From: Sphaerisporangium sp.
Lineage (GTDB): Bacteria > Actinomycetota > Actinomycetes > Streptosporangiales > Streptosporangiaceae
Direction of reading: 5' to 3'
Assembly: GCA_025964675.1 (NCBI GenBank)
Contig: JAOPYI010000207.1
Coordinates: forward strand, 19,079 to 83,078
DNA: 64,000 bases
Below, piece after piece: positions 1-8,248 of this stretch. Every line of letters starts with the position of its first letter. The first letter of the stretch is position 1. The notes beneath the pieces were generated by a model that saw only the letters and a list, made by a program, of their open reading frames with translations, made no database searches and was not told where the DNA came from. Both the position numbers and the translations under genes were made by a program.

Positions 1-56
1 AGAGACCACACGCGTACGGACGGCAGACGCCGTACCGGATCAACTGGAGAGTCGGA

Positions 57-527
57 ATGCAGGCACGGATGAACAACTTCGCCAATTTCGCAGCCGAGGG
101 CTACCGGGCGATGCTCGACCTGGGGGCCTACGTCGCGAGCGGCGGGGTTCCGAAGACCACGCTGGAGCTCGTCAAGATCCGGGCCAGCCAGATCAACGGG
201 TGCGGGTTCTGCCTTGACATGCATGCCCACGATGCCAAGAAGGCGGGTGAGACCGACGAGCGACTCTTCGCGGTGGCCGCTTGGCGGGAGGCGCCGTACT
301 TCACTCCGGAGGAGCGGGCGGCCCTGGCGCTCACCGAGGCGGCCACCCGGATCGCCGACAGCGAGCACGGTGTGCCAGACGAGGTCTGGGACGAGGCCGC
401 CGATCACTACGACGAGCAGTCACTCGCCGTGCTGGTGATGGCCATCGCCCACATCAACGCCTGGAACCGCATCAACGTGACTCTCCGCTCGGTCGCCGGC
501 TCGCATCGCCGGGGTGCGGCCGTCTGA
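57..527 (+). CDS. AhpD-like carboxymuconolactone decarboxylase family protein
   Basis: A 156-residue protein of the AhpD/CMD superfamily, small all-helical proteins that act as peroxidases or disulfide reductants. The signature is clear: IRASQINGCGFCLDMHAHDA has a redox CxxC followed by HxxxA, with the Lys-Ile-Arg lead-in typical of AhpD-like proteins, at about residues 41-60. The rest (EAPYFTPEERAALALTEAAT and a C-terminal INAWNRINV stretch) also fits the family. A GGAGAG ribosome binding site sits 6 bases before the ATG at 57. It faces the MarR gene convergently. The biological substrate cannot be told from sequence; a role in hydroperoxide or thiol stress is inferred from the CxxC. Confidence 0.88.
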   Translation: MQARMNNFANFAAEGYRAMLDLGAYVASGGVPKTTLELVKIRASQINGCGFCLDMHAHDAKKAGETDERLFAVAAWREAPYFTPEERAALALTEAATRIADSEHGVPDEVWDEAADHYDEQSLAVLVMAIAHINAWNRINVTLRSVAGSHRRGAAV

Positions 528-621
528 CCGTCGTACGGCTTCATGTCGTCCTTCCCCCGTATCGGAGGTGGATCACCGGTGCGGGGGAGAGGCTGAGTTG
601 CCGGGGCGCATCACGCGACGA

Positions 622-1095
622 CTACTGGTAGCCGCCGAACCAGCCGGGGACGTCGAGGCGGAAGAAGTCGGTTGGGGTGACCCGGCGGAGGTCGGACTCG
701 AGGGCGCGGAGGCGGTCCTCGCCGAGGGTGTCGGCCCAGCCGGAACGGAGGTCCTCGAAGATGCGGGCCGACCGTACGAGGCTGTCGACGCCGCGCTGGG
801 TGAGCCGCACGATCTTGCGCCGGGCGTCGTTCGGGTCGGTGCCGCGCTCGACGTAGCCGAGGTGTTCGAGGGCGTCGAGCGTCTTCCCGGCGGCCTGCTT
901 GGAGACTCCCAGATGACGGCCGAGCTCGGCGGCCGTGGTGCCGCGCGTGCCAATGGCCTGAAGGACGAACCCGTGCATCGGCCGCAGGTCCGGGTGACCC
1001 TGGCGCGCCAGCTCGGCATGCAACTCGTCGATGAGGACGCGGAATCCCATGAACAGCCGCAGGGGTAGCTCGAAACCGGGTGGGTCAGTTGACAC
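622..1095 (-). CDS. MarR-family transcriptional regulator
   Basis: A 157-residue winged-helix repressor. The helix-turn-helix and wing lie at about residues 54-95 (AELGRHLGVSKQAAGKTLDA, then the DPNDARRKIVRLT wing). There is no cysteine, so it is not an OhrR-type thiol peroxide sensor; a small-molecule ligand is more likely. I chose GTG 1095 because a GAGG ribosome binding site sits 9 bases upstream; TTG 1104 would abut that site. It diverges from the cupin gene, and the gap holds an inverted repeat that is the probable operator. Autoregulation and control of the cupin gene are inferred from this arrangement. Confidence 0.88.
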   Translation of the reverse strand: MSTDPPGFELPLRLFMGFRVLIDELHAELARQGHPDLRPMHGFVLQAIGTRGTTAAELGRHLGVSKQAAGKTLDALEHLGYVERGTDPNDARRKIVRLTQRGVDSLVRSARIFEDLRSGWADTLGEDRLRALESDLRRVTPTDFFRLDVPGWFGGYQ

Positions 1096-1099
1096 GATG

Positions 1100-1135
1100 G
1101 ACAACCTCGTTCACTATATAGACAACCACGTTGTC
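1100..1135. promoter_or_regulatory. Probable MarR operator, two tandem sites
   Basis: GACAACCACGTTGTC at 1121-1135 is a perfect inverted repeat with 6-base arms and a 3-base centre. A degenerate copy, GACAACCTCGTTCAC, lies at 1100-1114. Between them is the A/T-rich TATATA (1115-1120), suited to a -10 element on either strand. The sites lie between the divergent marR and cupin genes, as expected for a MarR-family repressor controlling both. Binding is inferred. Confidence 0.65.
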
Positions 1136-1155
1136 GATCATAGGAGATGCTCACG

Positions 1156-1569
1156 ATGCCCATCATCCGTCACGCCGAAAGCCGCAGGACCGAGACGCCC
1201 AACGCCGTCATGACGACTTTCGCCTCCCCCACGCAGGGAGGGGCCGGGCTGGCAATGTGGCACGTGGACATGCGTCCCGGCCAGTCGGGGCCGCCGCACG
1301 CCTTCGACACCGAGCAGGTGTGGACGTTCCTCTCCGGAGGCGCGACCGTCGAGCTGGGCGACGAGAAGCTCACGATCGAGCCGGGGGACACGCTCGTCAT
1401 GCCCGCTGGTGTGCGCCGCCAGGTGTTCTCGGACGTGGACTCCGGCATGACCGCGATCGTCGCCGCGCCGGCGGGCTGCCGGGCGTACAAGCTGGACGAC
1501 TCGATCGACGTCTCACCCACGTGTGCCCTCCCCGACGGCGACAAGCTCGCGCCCGCCTGGGTCGTGTAG
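1156..1569 (+). CDS. Cupin-domain protein
   Basis: A 137-residue single-domain cupin. Motif 1 appears as GQSGPPHAFDTEQVWTFLSG (His and Glu metal-ligand positions) and motif 2 as EPGDTLVMPAGVRRQVFS, with the metal-binding His replaced by Arg, at about residues 38-90. The fold is therefore confident but metal binding may be weakened. ATG 1156 is preferred over ATG 1147 because the TAGGAG ribosome binding site at 1141-1146 gives a 9-base spacing. It diverges from marR and probably belongs to its regulon. Many such cupins are quercetinase- or isomerase-like or simply bind ligands; the substrate is unknown. Confidence 0.85.
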   Translation: MPIIRHAESRRTETPNAVMTTFASPTQGGAGLAMWHVDMRPGQSGPPHAFDTEQVWTFLSGGATVELGDEKLTIEPGDTLVMPAGVRRQVFSDVDSGMTAIVAAPAGCRAYKLDDSIDVSPTCALPDGDKLAPAWVV

Positions 1570-1724
1570 CCGGCACTGGCCTGGGGTGATGATGTCGATC
1601 ATAAATGCAGGATCATCCGTGCGTGAGGGCTGCTGGGCGGCCCGGGTTGATGATGTTCGATGCTAATCGTCACCGCAGGCTCGGCCTGATCAATCCGGGC
1701 GGCCGGTCTGTGTATCCCCGACCG

Positions 1725-2360
1725 TCAGGCCGGTGGGAGGAGGGACGGGTCGGTCGCCACGGTGCGTAGCCGGGCCAGCATGGCCGTCCGGGCTGTGCGG
1801 ATGGCCTCCGGGTCGTCGTGGATGAGCGCGTCGCCGCCACCTGCGCGCGCGTAGGCGTCGAGCTCGAAGGCCAGCCCTCCGGCATCGGTGTCCTTGGAGA
1901 TCTCGCCGGCGGCCATCGCGTCCTTGATGTCGTCCACGTTCTTCCGACGCCAGCGGCGCAGATTGGTGGCGATCTCGTCGCGGACCCGCCCCGGCCGGGC
2001 ATCGAACTCGGCTGTCGCGGAGTAGAAGAAGCACCCTCCGGCGAAGATCGGCCGGGACATGTAGCCGAGCCGGGTCTCGCACATGCGCCACACCCGCCCC
2101 AGGCCGGGCGGGACCTGTTCGGCGGGCCGTACGACCTCGGCGACGAAGATCTCCGCGGCGGCGCGGACGGTGGCGAGCTGGAGCTCCTCCTTGGAGCCGA
2201 AGTGGGTGAAGACGCCGCTCTTGCTGACGTTCAAATCGGTGGCTAGCCGGCCGATGGACAGGCCCTCCAGCCCGTCGATCGAGGCGATGTTCACGGCCTG
2301 CTCGAGGATCAGTCGCCGGGTTTGCTCGCCGCGTAGCAGCCGTCCATCGGTCTGGTTCAT
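1725..2360 (-). CDS. TetR-family transcriptional regulator
   Basis: A 211-residue repressor. The N-terminal helix-turn-helix is clear (GLEGLSIGRLATDLNVSKSG then VFTHFGSKEELQLA, about residues 33-67). The C-terminal ligand domain has the GGCFFYSATAEFDARPGRVR segment seen in TetR_C-type regulators. ATG 2360 is chosen because the helix-turn-helix then sits at the usual distance from the N terminus; the reading frame stays open to 2441, but that part overlaps the operator region. The gene diverges from a truncated efflux-pump gene, and two copies of one palindrome lie between them. Autorepression plus control of the divergent pump/hydrolase pair is inferred. Confidence 0.9.
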   Translation of the reverse strand: MNQTDGRLLRGEQTRRLILEQAVNIASIDGLEGLSIGRLATDLNVSKSGVFTHFGSKEELQLATVRAAAEIFVAEVVRPAEQVPPGLGRVWRMCETRLGYMSRPIFAGGCFFYSATAEFDARPGRVRDEIATNLRRWRRKNVDDIKDAMAAGEISKDTDAGGLAFELDAYARAGGGDALIHDDPEAIRTARTAMLARLRTVATDPSLLPPA

Positions 2361-2404
2361 CCCGTCACCGCCTCGCAAAAGAGAGCCCGGTCGAACCCAA
2401 ACTA

Positions 2405-2470
2405 TACGACCATTCGTGCATTTAGCCGGCTTGAAGTCCAATCAGAAGACTGTACGATCGTTCGTATAAT
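2405..2470. promoter_or_regulatory. TetR operators and divergent promoters
   Basis: Two palindromes share the pattern TACGA-N4-TCGTR: 2405-2418 (second arm ends in G) and 2453-2466 (perfect arms). The left copy overlaps a minus-strand TATAGT (-10 of the tetR gene). The right copy ends within a consensus TATAAT at 2465-2470, which would drive the plus-strand genes. This is the expected layout for a repressor controlling itself and a divergent operon. Confidence 0.75.
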
Positions 2471-2485
2471 TTGATTGGAGCTCAC

Positions 2486-2881
2486 ATGCCCCTCACAGCA
2501 CCCCCGCCACGCGGAGCCGCGGCGCTCCCGGCCACCCCGGATTTCCTCACGTTCTGGCTGCCCGCGGGGCTCATCGGCGGCGCTGGTATGGGCGCCGTCG
2601 CCTACGGTGTCGCGAGCGCCGCCGCGCTGTCGGTGAGCCCTTTGCGGTTCGCTGGGGCCACCGGGCTGAACACGACGGCTCGGCAACTCGGCGGGGCGTT
2701 GGGCGTTGCGGCGCTGGCGGCGATCCTGCCGGCCCGGGCCGCACTGCACGACTTCGCCCATGTCTACCTGTTTTGCACCCTGATCTCGGCCGCGGCCGCT
2801 GTCACGGGCCTGGGTCTCTCGCTTCGGGCCCAGCCCGCGGCCGTATCGGAGTCGGCCCCGAAGGAGGAGGTCACCGCATGA
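2486..2881 (+). pseudogene. Truncated DHA2-type MFS drug efflux protein
   Basis: A 131-residue open frame matching only the last quarter of a 14-helix DHA2 (EmrB/QacA) drug:H+ antiporter. The segments LIGGAGMGAVAYGVASAAAL, GLNTTARQLGGALGVAALAA and a final helix near VYLFCTLISAAAAVTGLGL correspond to the last three or so helices. Full-length relatives have about 450-520 residues. The first 20 residues (MPLTAPPPRGAAALPATPDF) look like a native N terminus joined directly to the tail, suggesting a large in-frame deletion. It keeps an intact promoter and operator, a TTGGAG ribosome binding site 5 bases from ATG 2486, and an ATGA overlap with the next gene. Transport by this remnant is unlikely. 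Confidence 0.68.
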
Positions 2882-3564
2882 ACGAGACCACCGACCCGTA
2901 CTGCCTGAGCGACCAAGAGGCGGCCGGGCTGCTGGGCGGAGCCCCCTGGAAGCGTCTGGTCGGGATCGGCGACAGCGTCGTCGAGGGGATCAGGGAGCCC
3001 GTGAAGGGCTACCGCGACGAGGGCTGGATGGGGCATCTGGCGCGGGCTCTGCGCCTGGTGAGTCCCGGCCTGCACTACCTCAACCTCGGCAGGCGGGACC
3101 TGCTCGCGGCGGAGGTACGGGAGTCGCAGCTAGAGCCGGCGCTGGCCTTCCGCCCGGACCTGGCGGTTGTGGCGTGCGGTGGCAACGACACCTTCCGCCG
3201 CGACTTCGACGAGGCCGGCGTGGCGGCGGAGCTGACGGCGATGGTCACGGCGCTGCGCTCCGCCCGCTGTCAGGTCGTCACCATCGGGCTCCTCGACATC
3301 ACCCTCTCCGGGCTCGTGCCAGAGAAGTACGCGAAAGCCTGGAGCTCACGACTGGGCCGATTGAACGCGTTGACCGCGGAGGTGGCGTCCCGGCAGGGGG
3401 CGATACACGTGGACAACACCGGTCACCCGTTGGCCGCGGACCCTGCCATCTACAGCTCGGACGGCATCCACCTCAACGCACGCGGCCACGCGATCGTGGC
3501 GGCCGGGACCGTACGGCGCCTGGCCGCCGCGATCACCGCTCTCAGTACAAGCGGAGGAGCTTGA
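2878..3564 (+). CDS. SGNH/GDSL-family hydrolase
   Basis: A 228-residue esterase/lipase-like hydrolase. The blocks are in order: GIGDSVVEG (catalytic Ser33), NLG at about 69-71, GGND at 101-104 (oxyanion Asn) and SDGIHLNARGH with Asp195 and His198 completing the triad. No signal peptide is seen, so it should be cytoplasmic. Its start overlaps the stop of the truncated efflux gene (ATGA), so it is translationally coupled to it and shares the TetR-controlled promoter. The substrate is unknown; hydrolysis or deacylation of the compound sensed by the TetR protein is a reasonable guess. Confidence 0.88.
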   Translation: MNETTDPYCLSDQEAAGLLGGAPWKRLVGIGDSVVEGIREPVKGYRDEGWMGHLARALRLVSPGLHYLNLGRRDLLAAEVRESQLEPALAFRPDLAVVACGGNDTFRRDFDEAGVAAELTAMVTALRSARCQVVTIGLLDITLSGLVPEKYAKAWSSRLGRLNALTAEVASRQGAIHVDNTGHPLAADPAIYSSDGIHLNARGHAIVAAGTVRRLAAAITALSTSGGA

Positions 3565-3565
3565 C

Positions 3566-3584
3566 CGGATCGCCCACCGATCCG
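3566..3584. terminator. Hairpin between convergent genes
   Basis: CGGATCG-CCCAC-CGATCCG is a perfect 7-bp stem with a 5-base loop. It fills the short gap between the stop codon of the SGNH hydrolase and the stop codon of sppA on the other strand. It has no T tract, so it would be a bidirectional intrinsic-like terminator or a transcript end-protecting hairpin. Confidence 0.55.
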
Positions 3585-5276
3585 CTACCGGATCGTCCAC
3601 CAACCGGGAAGCATGAGCGGGCCGTACGCCGGCAGGCCAAGCTCGGCCGCGAGCCGGGTCAGCGGGCCCCAGGCCTCCAGGCGTACCTGGCTGAGCGCAG
3701 CGGCCTTGTCCTCGCTGGAGTCCGGCGGCCGGAGCCGCTCCAGCGGGTGCATGCGCGGATATGTCCGCACCGGGGCGTCCTTGGGGAGGTTCACCCTGCT
3801 CCGGGCGAGCGTCAGCGCGTCCTCCAGTCCACCCAGCTCGTCGACCAGGCCACCGCTGAACGCGTCGGCGCCCGTCCACACCCGGCCGCGTGCCAGCTCG
3901 TGGGCCCGGTCGCGGCCGATGCTCCGGCCGTCGGCGACCTTGCCCACGAAGTCGTCGTAGATGCGGTCGAGCCAGGCGTTGACGCGGTCCCACTGCGGCT
4001 CGGAGTAGGAGCGGCTCGTGGAGAACATGCCGGAGTTGGCGCCGACGTCCACAGACTCGGAGGTGACGCCGATCCGGCCGAGAAGCTCGCCCACCGAAGG
4101 CTTGCCGCCGAACACGCCGATGGAGCCGGTCAGCGTGCCGGGCTGGGCGACGATCACGTCGGCGGCCATGGAGACGAAGTAGCCACCGGACGCCGCGAGG
4201 TCGCCCATCGAGATGATCACCGGCTTGCCCGCCTTGCGGGCGAGCACGACCTCGCGCCAGATGGCGTCCGAGGCGACGTACGACCCGCCGGGGCTGTCGA
4301 CGCGGAAGACGATCGCCTTGACGTTGTCGTCGCGGCGGGCCGCCCGGAAGGCCGCGCAGATGGTGTCGGAGCCCATGGCGCCCCCGCCGCCGAGCGGGCT
4401 GCGCCCGCTGCGGCCGAGGCGGATCTGGCCGTTGCCGTGGATGAGCGCGATGACCCGCTCGCCCGGATGCGGCAGCTTCCTGGGGATGACGCTCTTGGCG
4501 TACCGCGAGACGAACAGCAGCAGATCACCCTCGTCGCGGACCTCGTCGTACACCTCGTCGCGGTAGGCGAGACGGTCGACCAGCCCCGCCTCGACCGCCT
4601 CGGCCCCGATGAACGGCCCCTGGTCGATGAGCTCGCGCACGCGCTCCGAGGGCAGGCCGCGCCCCTCGGCGACGCCGGAGACGATCTGCTCGATGACGGA
4701 CTCGGCGATCCGGGCGGCCGACTCGCGGTGCGCCTCGGTCATGTGATCCTGGGTGAACATGTTGGCCGCGGTCTTGTACTCGTGCCGCTGGCCGATCTGG
4801 TAGTCCACGCCGATCTTGGAGAGGGCGTTCTTCACGAAGCGCTGCTCCAGAGAGATGCCCGTCAGCCCCACGTCGCCCGAGGGCTGGAGGTAGACCTTCT
4901 CGAAGGCGCTGGCGAGGTAGTAGGGCACGGTGCCCGAGCCGAACTCGCCGAACGTCTCGGCGAAGGCCACCGTCAGCTTGCCGGAGGCCCGGAGCTGGAC
5001 GACGGCCCTGCGCAGCTCCTGCACCATGGCCAGCCCGATGGGCCTCCCACCGATCTTGACGATGAGGCCCTTGACCCGGGGATCCCTGCGTGCCCGGCGC
5101 AACCCCTCCAGCACGTCGGCGAGGCGGGTCTTGCGCATGGACAGGATCGCGCTCAGCGGATCGGACGGCGGCCCCTCCGAGAGCCCTTCGGTGAGATCAA
5201 GCTCGAGAACCAGAGGGGCGGTGCGCCGCTGCCGGAACCGTTCGACCGTATCCATGATCGCCTTAGTCGCGTCCAT
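3585..5276 (-). CDS. sppA: Signal peptide peptidase SppA (67K type)
   Basis: A 563-residue S49 peptidase with two tandem domains, as in the long 67K form (short SppA has about 330). SppA degrades signal peptides left after secretion. The C-terminal domain has the nucleophile in DLAASGGYFVSMAADVIVAQ (Ser363). The N-terminal domain supplies the general-base Lys in HEYKTAANMFT (Lys168), matching the Ser/Lys dyad split across domains in E. coli SppA. No N-terminal membrane helix is visible, unlike E. coli, so the protein may be peripheral or soluble. The start is supported by TAGGGT (5283-5288) 6 bases upstream, which implies a leaderless mRNA. It lies just after glgB, on the same strand. Confidence 0.92.
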   Translation of the reverse strand: MDATKAIMDTVERFRQRRTAPLVLELDLTEGLSEGPPSDPLSAILSMRKTRLADVLEGLRRARRDPRVKGLIVKIGGRPIGLAMVQELRRAVVQLRASGKLTVAFAETFGEFGSGTVPYYLASAFEKVYLQPSGDVGLTGISLEQRFVKNALSKIGVDYQIGQRHEYKTAANMFTQDHMTEAHRESAARIAESVIEQIVSGVAEGRGLPSERVRELIDQGPFIGAEAVEAGLVDRLAYRDEVYDEVRDEGDLLLFVSRYAKSVIPRKLPHPGERVIALIHGNGQIRLGRSGRSPLGGGGAMGSDTICAAFRAARRDDNVKAIVFRVDSPGGSYVASDAIWREVVLARKAGKPVIISMGDLAASGGYFVSMAADVIVAQPGTLTGSIGVFGGKPSVGELLGRIGVTSESVDVGANSGMFSTSRSYSEPQWDRVNAWLDRIYDDFVGKVADGRSIGRDRAHELARGRVWTGADAFSGGLVDELGGLEDALTLARSRVNLPKDAPVRTYPRMHPLERLRPPDSSEDKAAALSQVRLEAWGPLTRLAAELGLPAYGPLMLPGWWTIR

Positions 5277-5282
5277 AGCGAC

Positions 5283-5288
5283 ACCCTA
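5283..5288 (-). promoter_or_regulatory. -10 box of a leaderless sppA transcript
   Basis: On the minus strand TAGGGT ends 6 bases before ATG 5276, so transcription should start at or next to the start codon. No Shine-Dalgarno-like sequence is present. Confidence 0.5.
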
Positions 5289-5318
5289 GGCGACGTTCCG
5301 CGCGGAGAGGCACGCCGC

Positions 5319-7577
5319 TCAGATCAAGCTGCGCCCTTCCGCGGGATCGGGAGGCGAGTCCGCTCCGTCGGTCACAGCCGGTACGACCTCGTCTACCTCC
5401 GCCTGGACCGTGAGGGGTCCGGTGTAGCGCAGCCAGAGCGCGCCGAGGGGAGGGACCCGGATGTGGGCGGAGTACGGGAGGCCGTGGCGGGGCTCCTCGG
5501 CGGCCTCGACCGAGCCGAGGTTGCCCACCCCGCTGCCGTAGTAGTTGTAGGCGTCGGTGTTGACGACCTCGTCCCAGTGCCCTCCGGCGGGCAGGCCGAT
5601 GACGTAGTCCTCGTGGGGCTGCCCCGAGAAGTTCGCCACGCAGGCCACCATCGAACCGTCGGCGCCGTGGCGCAGGAAGGAGAAGACATTGCCCGAGGCG
5701 TCGTCGGCGTCGATCCACTGGAAGCCCTTGGGCGAGTGGTCGAGCGTGTGCAGTGCGGGCGTCTCGGCGTACAGGCGGTTGAGGTCGCGGACGAGCCGCT
5801 GCACGCCCTGGTGGGGCTCGAAGTCCAGCACCCACCAGTCGAGGCCGCGTTCCTCGGACCACTCGGAGCCCTGGCCGAACTCGCTGCCCATGAACAGCAG
5901 CTTCTTGCCGGGGTGGGCCCACATGAACGCGTATAGGGCGCGGAGGTTGGCGAAGCGCTGCCACTCGTCGCCGGGCATCTTGCCGAGCAGCGACCCCTTG
6001 CCGTGCACCACCTCGTCGTGCGACATGGGCAGCACGAAGTTCTCGGAGTACGCGTACATCAGCGAGAAGGTCATCTGGTGGTGGTGGTACTGCCGGAACA
6101 CCGGCTCGTGCTGCAGATAGGCCAGCGTGTCGTGCATCCAGCCCATGTTCCACTTGAACCCGAAGCCGAGCCCGCCCAGGTGCACGGGCCGGGTGACGCC
6201 GGGCCACGCGGTCGACTCCTCGGCGATCGTGACGATGCCGGGCGCCTCGCGGTAGGCGACGGAGTTCAACTCCTTGAGGAACTCGACGGCGTCGAGGTTC
6301 TCACGCCCGCCGTAGATGTTGGGCGTCCACTCGCCCGCGCGACGGGAGTAGTCGAGGTAGAGCATCGAGGCGACCGCGTCGACCCGCAGGCCGTCGATGT
6401 GGAACTCCTTGAGCCAGTAGACGGCGTTGGCCACCAGGAAGTTGCGGACCTCCCTGCGGCCGAAGTCGAAGATGTAGGTGCCCCACTCGGGGTGCTCGCC
6501 GCGCCGGGGGTCGGGGTGCTCGTACAGCGGGGTGCCGTCGAATCTGGCCAGCGCCCACTCGTCCATGGGGAAGTGGGCGGGCACCCAGTCGAGGAGCACG
6601 CCGATGCCGGCCTCGTGCAGCCGGTCGACCAGGTAGCGGAACTCGTCGGGGCTGCCGAAGCGGGACGTGGGCGCGTAGTAGGAGGTGACCTGGTAGCCCC
6701 AGGAGCCGCCGAACGGGTGCTCGGCCACCGGCAGGAGCTCCACGTGGCTGAAGCCCATGTCCTGGACGTACTCCACGAGCTGGGTGGCCAGCTCCTTGTA
6801 CGTCAGGCCGGGACGCCACGAGCCGAGGTGCACTTCGTACGCGCTCATCGGCCTCTCTGTGGCTTTGCTCTCGGCCCGCAGGCGCAGCCACTCGTCGTCG
6901 TGCCAGGCGTACGTGGACGCCTCGACGATCGACGCGGTGGCGGGCGCCCGCTCCGTACGGCGGGCCATCGGGTCGGCCTTCGACCGCCAGACGGCGTCGG
7001 CGCCGAGGATCGAGAACTTGTAGTGCTCGCCCGCCCCGATGCCGGGGATGAACAGCTCCCACACCCCTGACCTGCCCAGGGACCGCATCGGGTGGCCGGA
7101 ACCGTTCCAGTGGTTGAAGTCGCCCTCCACGCGGACGCCCATGGCGTTCGGTGCCCAGACGGCGAGGGCCGTGCCCTCCTCGTCGTCGTGCCGCATCACC
7201 CGGGCTCCGAGCACCTCCCACAGGCGCTCGTGGCGGCCCTCGCCGATCAGGTGCAGGTCGATCTCGCCCAGCGTGGGCCAGTGGCGGTACGGATCGCCCG
7301 ACTCGTACGGCTTGGCGCCCATGTAGGTCACCCGCAGCCGGTAGGGCGGGATCTTGTCCACCCCGGGCAGCGTCAGGGAGAACACGCCGTAAGCCTCGTG
7401 AGGCATCTCGTGGGCGCCGTCGTCCAGCACCAGCTCGACCCTCTCGGCCAGCGGTTTGAGAGCCCGTACGGTCAGGCCTTCGGGAGACAGGTGCGCGCCC
7501 AGGATCGAGTGGGGATCGTGGTGCGCGCCTCCGGCCAGCCGGTTCAGGTCAAGGTCCGCGTTCATCAGATCGGTCAC
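5319..7577 (-). CDS. glgB: 1,4-alpha-glucan branching enzyme GlgB
   Basis: A 752-residue GH13 branching enzyme that introduces alpha-1,6 branches into the glucan made by GlgE. The N-terminal CBM48-like region holds [20 protein letters not shown]. The catalytic barrel shows [20 protein letters not shown] (nucleophile Asp), [14 protein letters not shown] (acid Glu) and [16 protein letters not shown] (third Asp). Length fits the family (about 720-770). The start is uncertain: GTG 7577 lies 2 bases after GAGGAG, and ATG 7565 (748 residues) lies 14 bases after it. It is the last gene of the minus-strand glgE-treS-mak-...-glgB series, the arrangement known from Streptomyces and mycobacteria. Confidence 0.96.
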   Translation of the reverse strand: MTDLMNADLDLNRLAGGAHHDPHSILGAHLSPEGLTVRALKPLAERVELVLDDGAHEMPHEAYGVFSLTLPGVDKIPPYRLRVTYMGAKPYESGDPYRHWPTLGEIDLHLIGEGRHERLWEVLGARVMRHDDEEGTALAVWAPNAMGVRVEGDFNHWNGSGHPMRSLGRSGVWELFIPGIGAGEHYKFSILGADAVWRSKADPMARRTERAPATASIVEASTYAWHDDEWLRLRAESKATERPMSAYEVHLGSWRPGLTYKELATQLVEYVQDMGFSHVELLPVAEHPFGGSWGYQVTSYYAPTSRFGSPDEFRYLVDRLHEAGIGVLLDWVPAHFPMDEWALARFDGTPLYEHPDPRRGEHPEWGTYIFDFGRREVRNFLVANAVYWLKEFHIDGLRVDAVASMLYLDYSRRAGEWTPNIYGGRENLDAVEFLKELNSVAYREAPGIVTIAEESTAWPGVTRPVHLGGLGFGFKWNMGWMHDTLAYLQHEPVFRQYHHHQMTFSLMYAYSENFVLPMSHDEVVHGKGSLLGKMPGDEWQRFANLRALYAFMWAHPGKKLLFMGSEFGQGSEWSEERGLDWWVLDFEPHQGVQRLVRDLNRLYAETPALHTLDHSPKGFQWIDADDASGNVFSFLRHGADGSMVACVANFSGQPHEDYVIGLPAGGHWDEVVNTDAYNYYGSGVGNLGSVEAAEEPRHGLPYSAHIRVPPLGALWLRYTGPLTVQAEVDEVVPAVTDGADSPPDPAEGRSLI

Positions 7578-7708
7578 TGCTCCTCGGCACCGTGATTGCG
7601 CTTTATGAGCTAACCCTGCCCCAGATCCACGTGGCAACCCATGTTGTTGGCGTGATCACACCATGAGCATGGAAAACGTGCGGTCCGCAGGTCATGGGCG
7701 CCTGCGAA

Positions 7709-8176
7709 TCACCATTTCAGGACGCGTACGTTACCAGTGGAGAGATCGACGATGACGCGGCCGACGTCGAACCAGGCGCCGTTGGGGAACCGGACGAAGA
7801 GCTGCAGACACCGGCGGGTCTCACAGCCGTGCCGCCGGAAGATCAGGGAATGCACGCGCAGGTCGGCGGCCGACGCCGGTGGCCTGCCCGTCGCCTCGGT
7901 GAAGTCGTGCCTGAGCCTCCGGCCCAGCAGGGGGTCGGCGACAAGCAGCTCGGTCGCGCGCTCCTCCTCCCATCGGGAGGGCGCCTGATCTAGGCCGGGA
8001 TCAGCGAGATCGCCGAAGGGCGCTGACACGCTCGCGGAGGGCTCGGCGCGGAGCCGGGCGCTGGTCTCGTCGTGGTGGGGCCACACCAGCGCCGCCACCG
8101 TCAGCCCCGTGCCGAGCACGACGGCCAGGGTGGCGGCACACGCGAGTGTGACCGTGAGGCGCTTCTGCCGCTGCAT
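7709..8176 (-). CDS. Small membrane-anchored protein of unknown function
   Basis: A 155-residue protein I do not recognise. One hydrophobic segment (LTVTLACAATLAVVLGTGLT, about residues 7-31) is an uncleaved anchor or signal sequence; about 120 residues would lie outside. The outer part holds RRHGCETRRCLQLFVRFPNG, whose two cysteines five residues apart could form a disulfide, and ends in GRVIVDLSTGNVRVLKW, which looks like a beta hairpin. ATG 8176 has AAGGCGG 8 bases upstream. It sits between glgB and mak on the same strand, so it may be co-transcribed with glucan genes, but nothing in the sequence ties it to sugars. Confidence 0.7.
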   Translation of the reverse strand: MQRQKRLTVTLACAATLAVVLGTGLTVAALVWPHHDETSARLRAEPSASVSAPFGDLADPGLDQAPSRWEEERATELLVADPLLGRRLRHDFTEATGRPPASAADLRVHSLIFRRHGCETRRCLQLFVRFPNGAWFDVGRVIVDLSTGNVRVLKW

Positions 8177-8248
8177 CCGTTCACCGCCTTCACGCACCGC
8201 TTACGTTCAGCTACGCATCGTAGCCCAAGACGTGGCGCGAAAGGCCGG

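Noticed and set aside
1585..1665. Imperfect direct repeat (GATGATGTCGATCAT and GATGATGTTCGATGC) after the cupin gene
   Set aside because: Match is partial, with indels, and no function suggests itself; could be chance.
3174..5936. A 920-codon open frame on the plus strand opposite sppA and glgB
   Set aside because: It is antisense to two well-supported genes and has the Val/Gly/Leu/Asp/His-rich composition produced by reading high-G+C genes backwards. No family motif appears.
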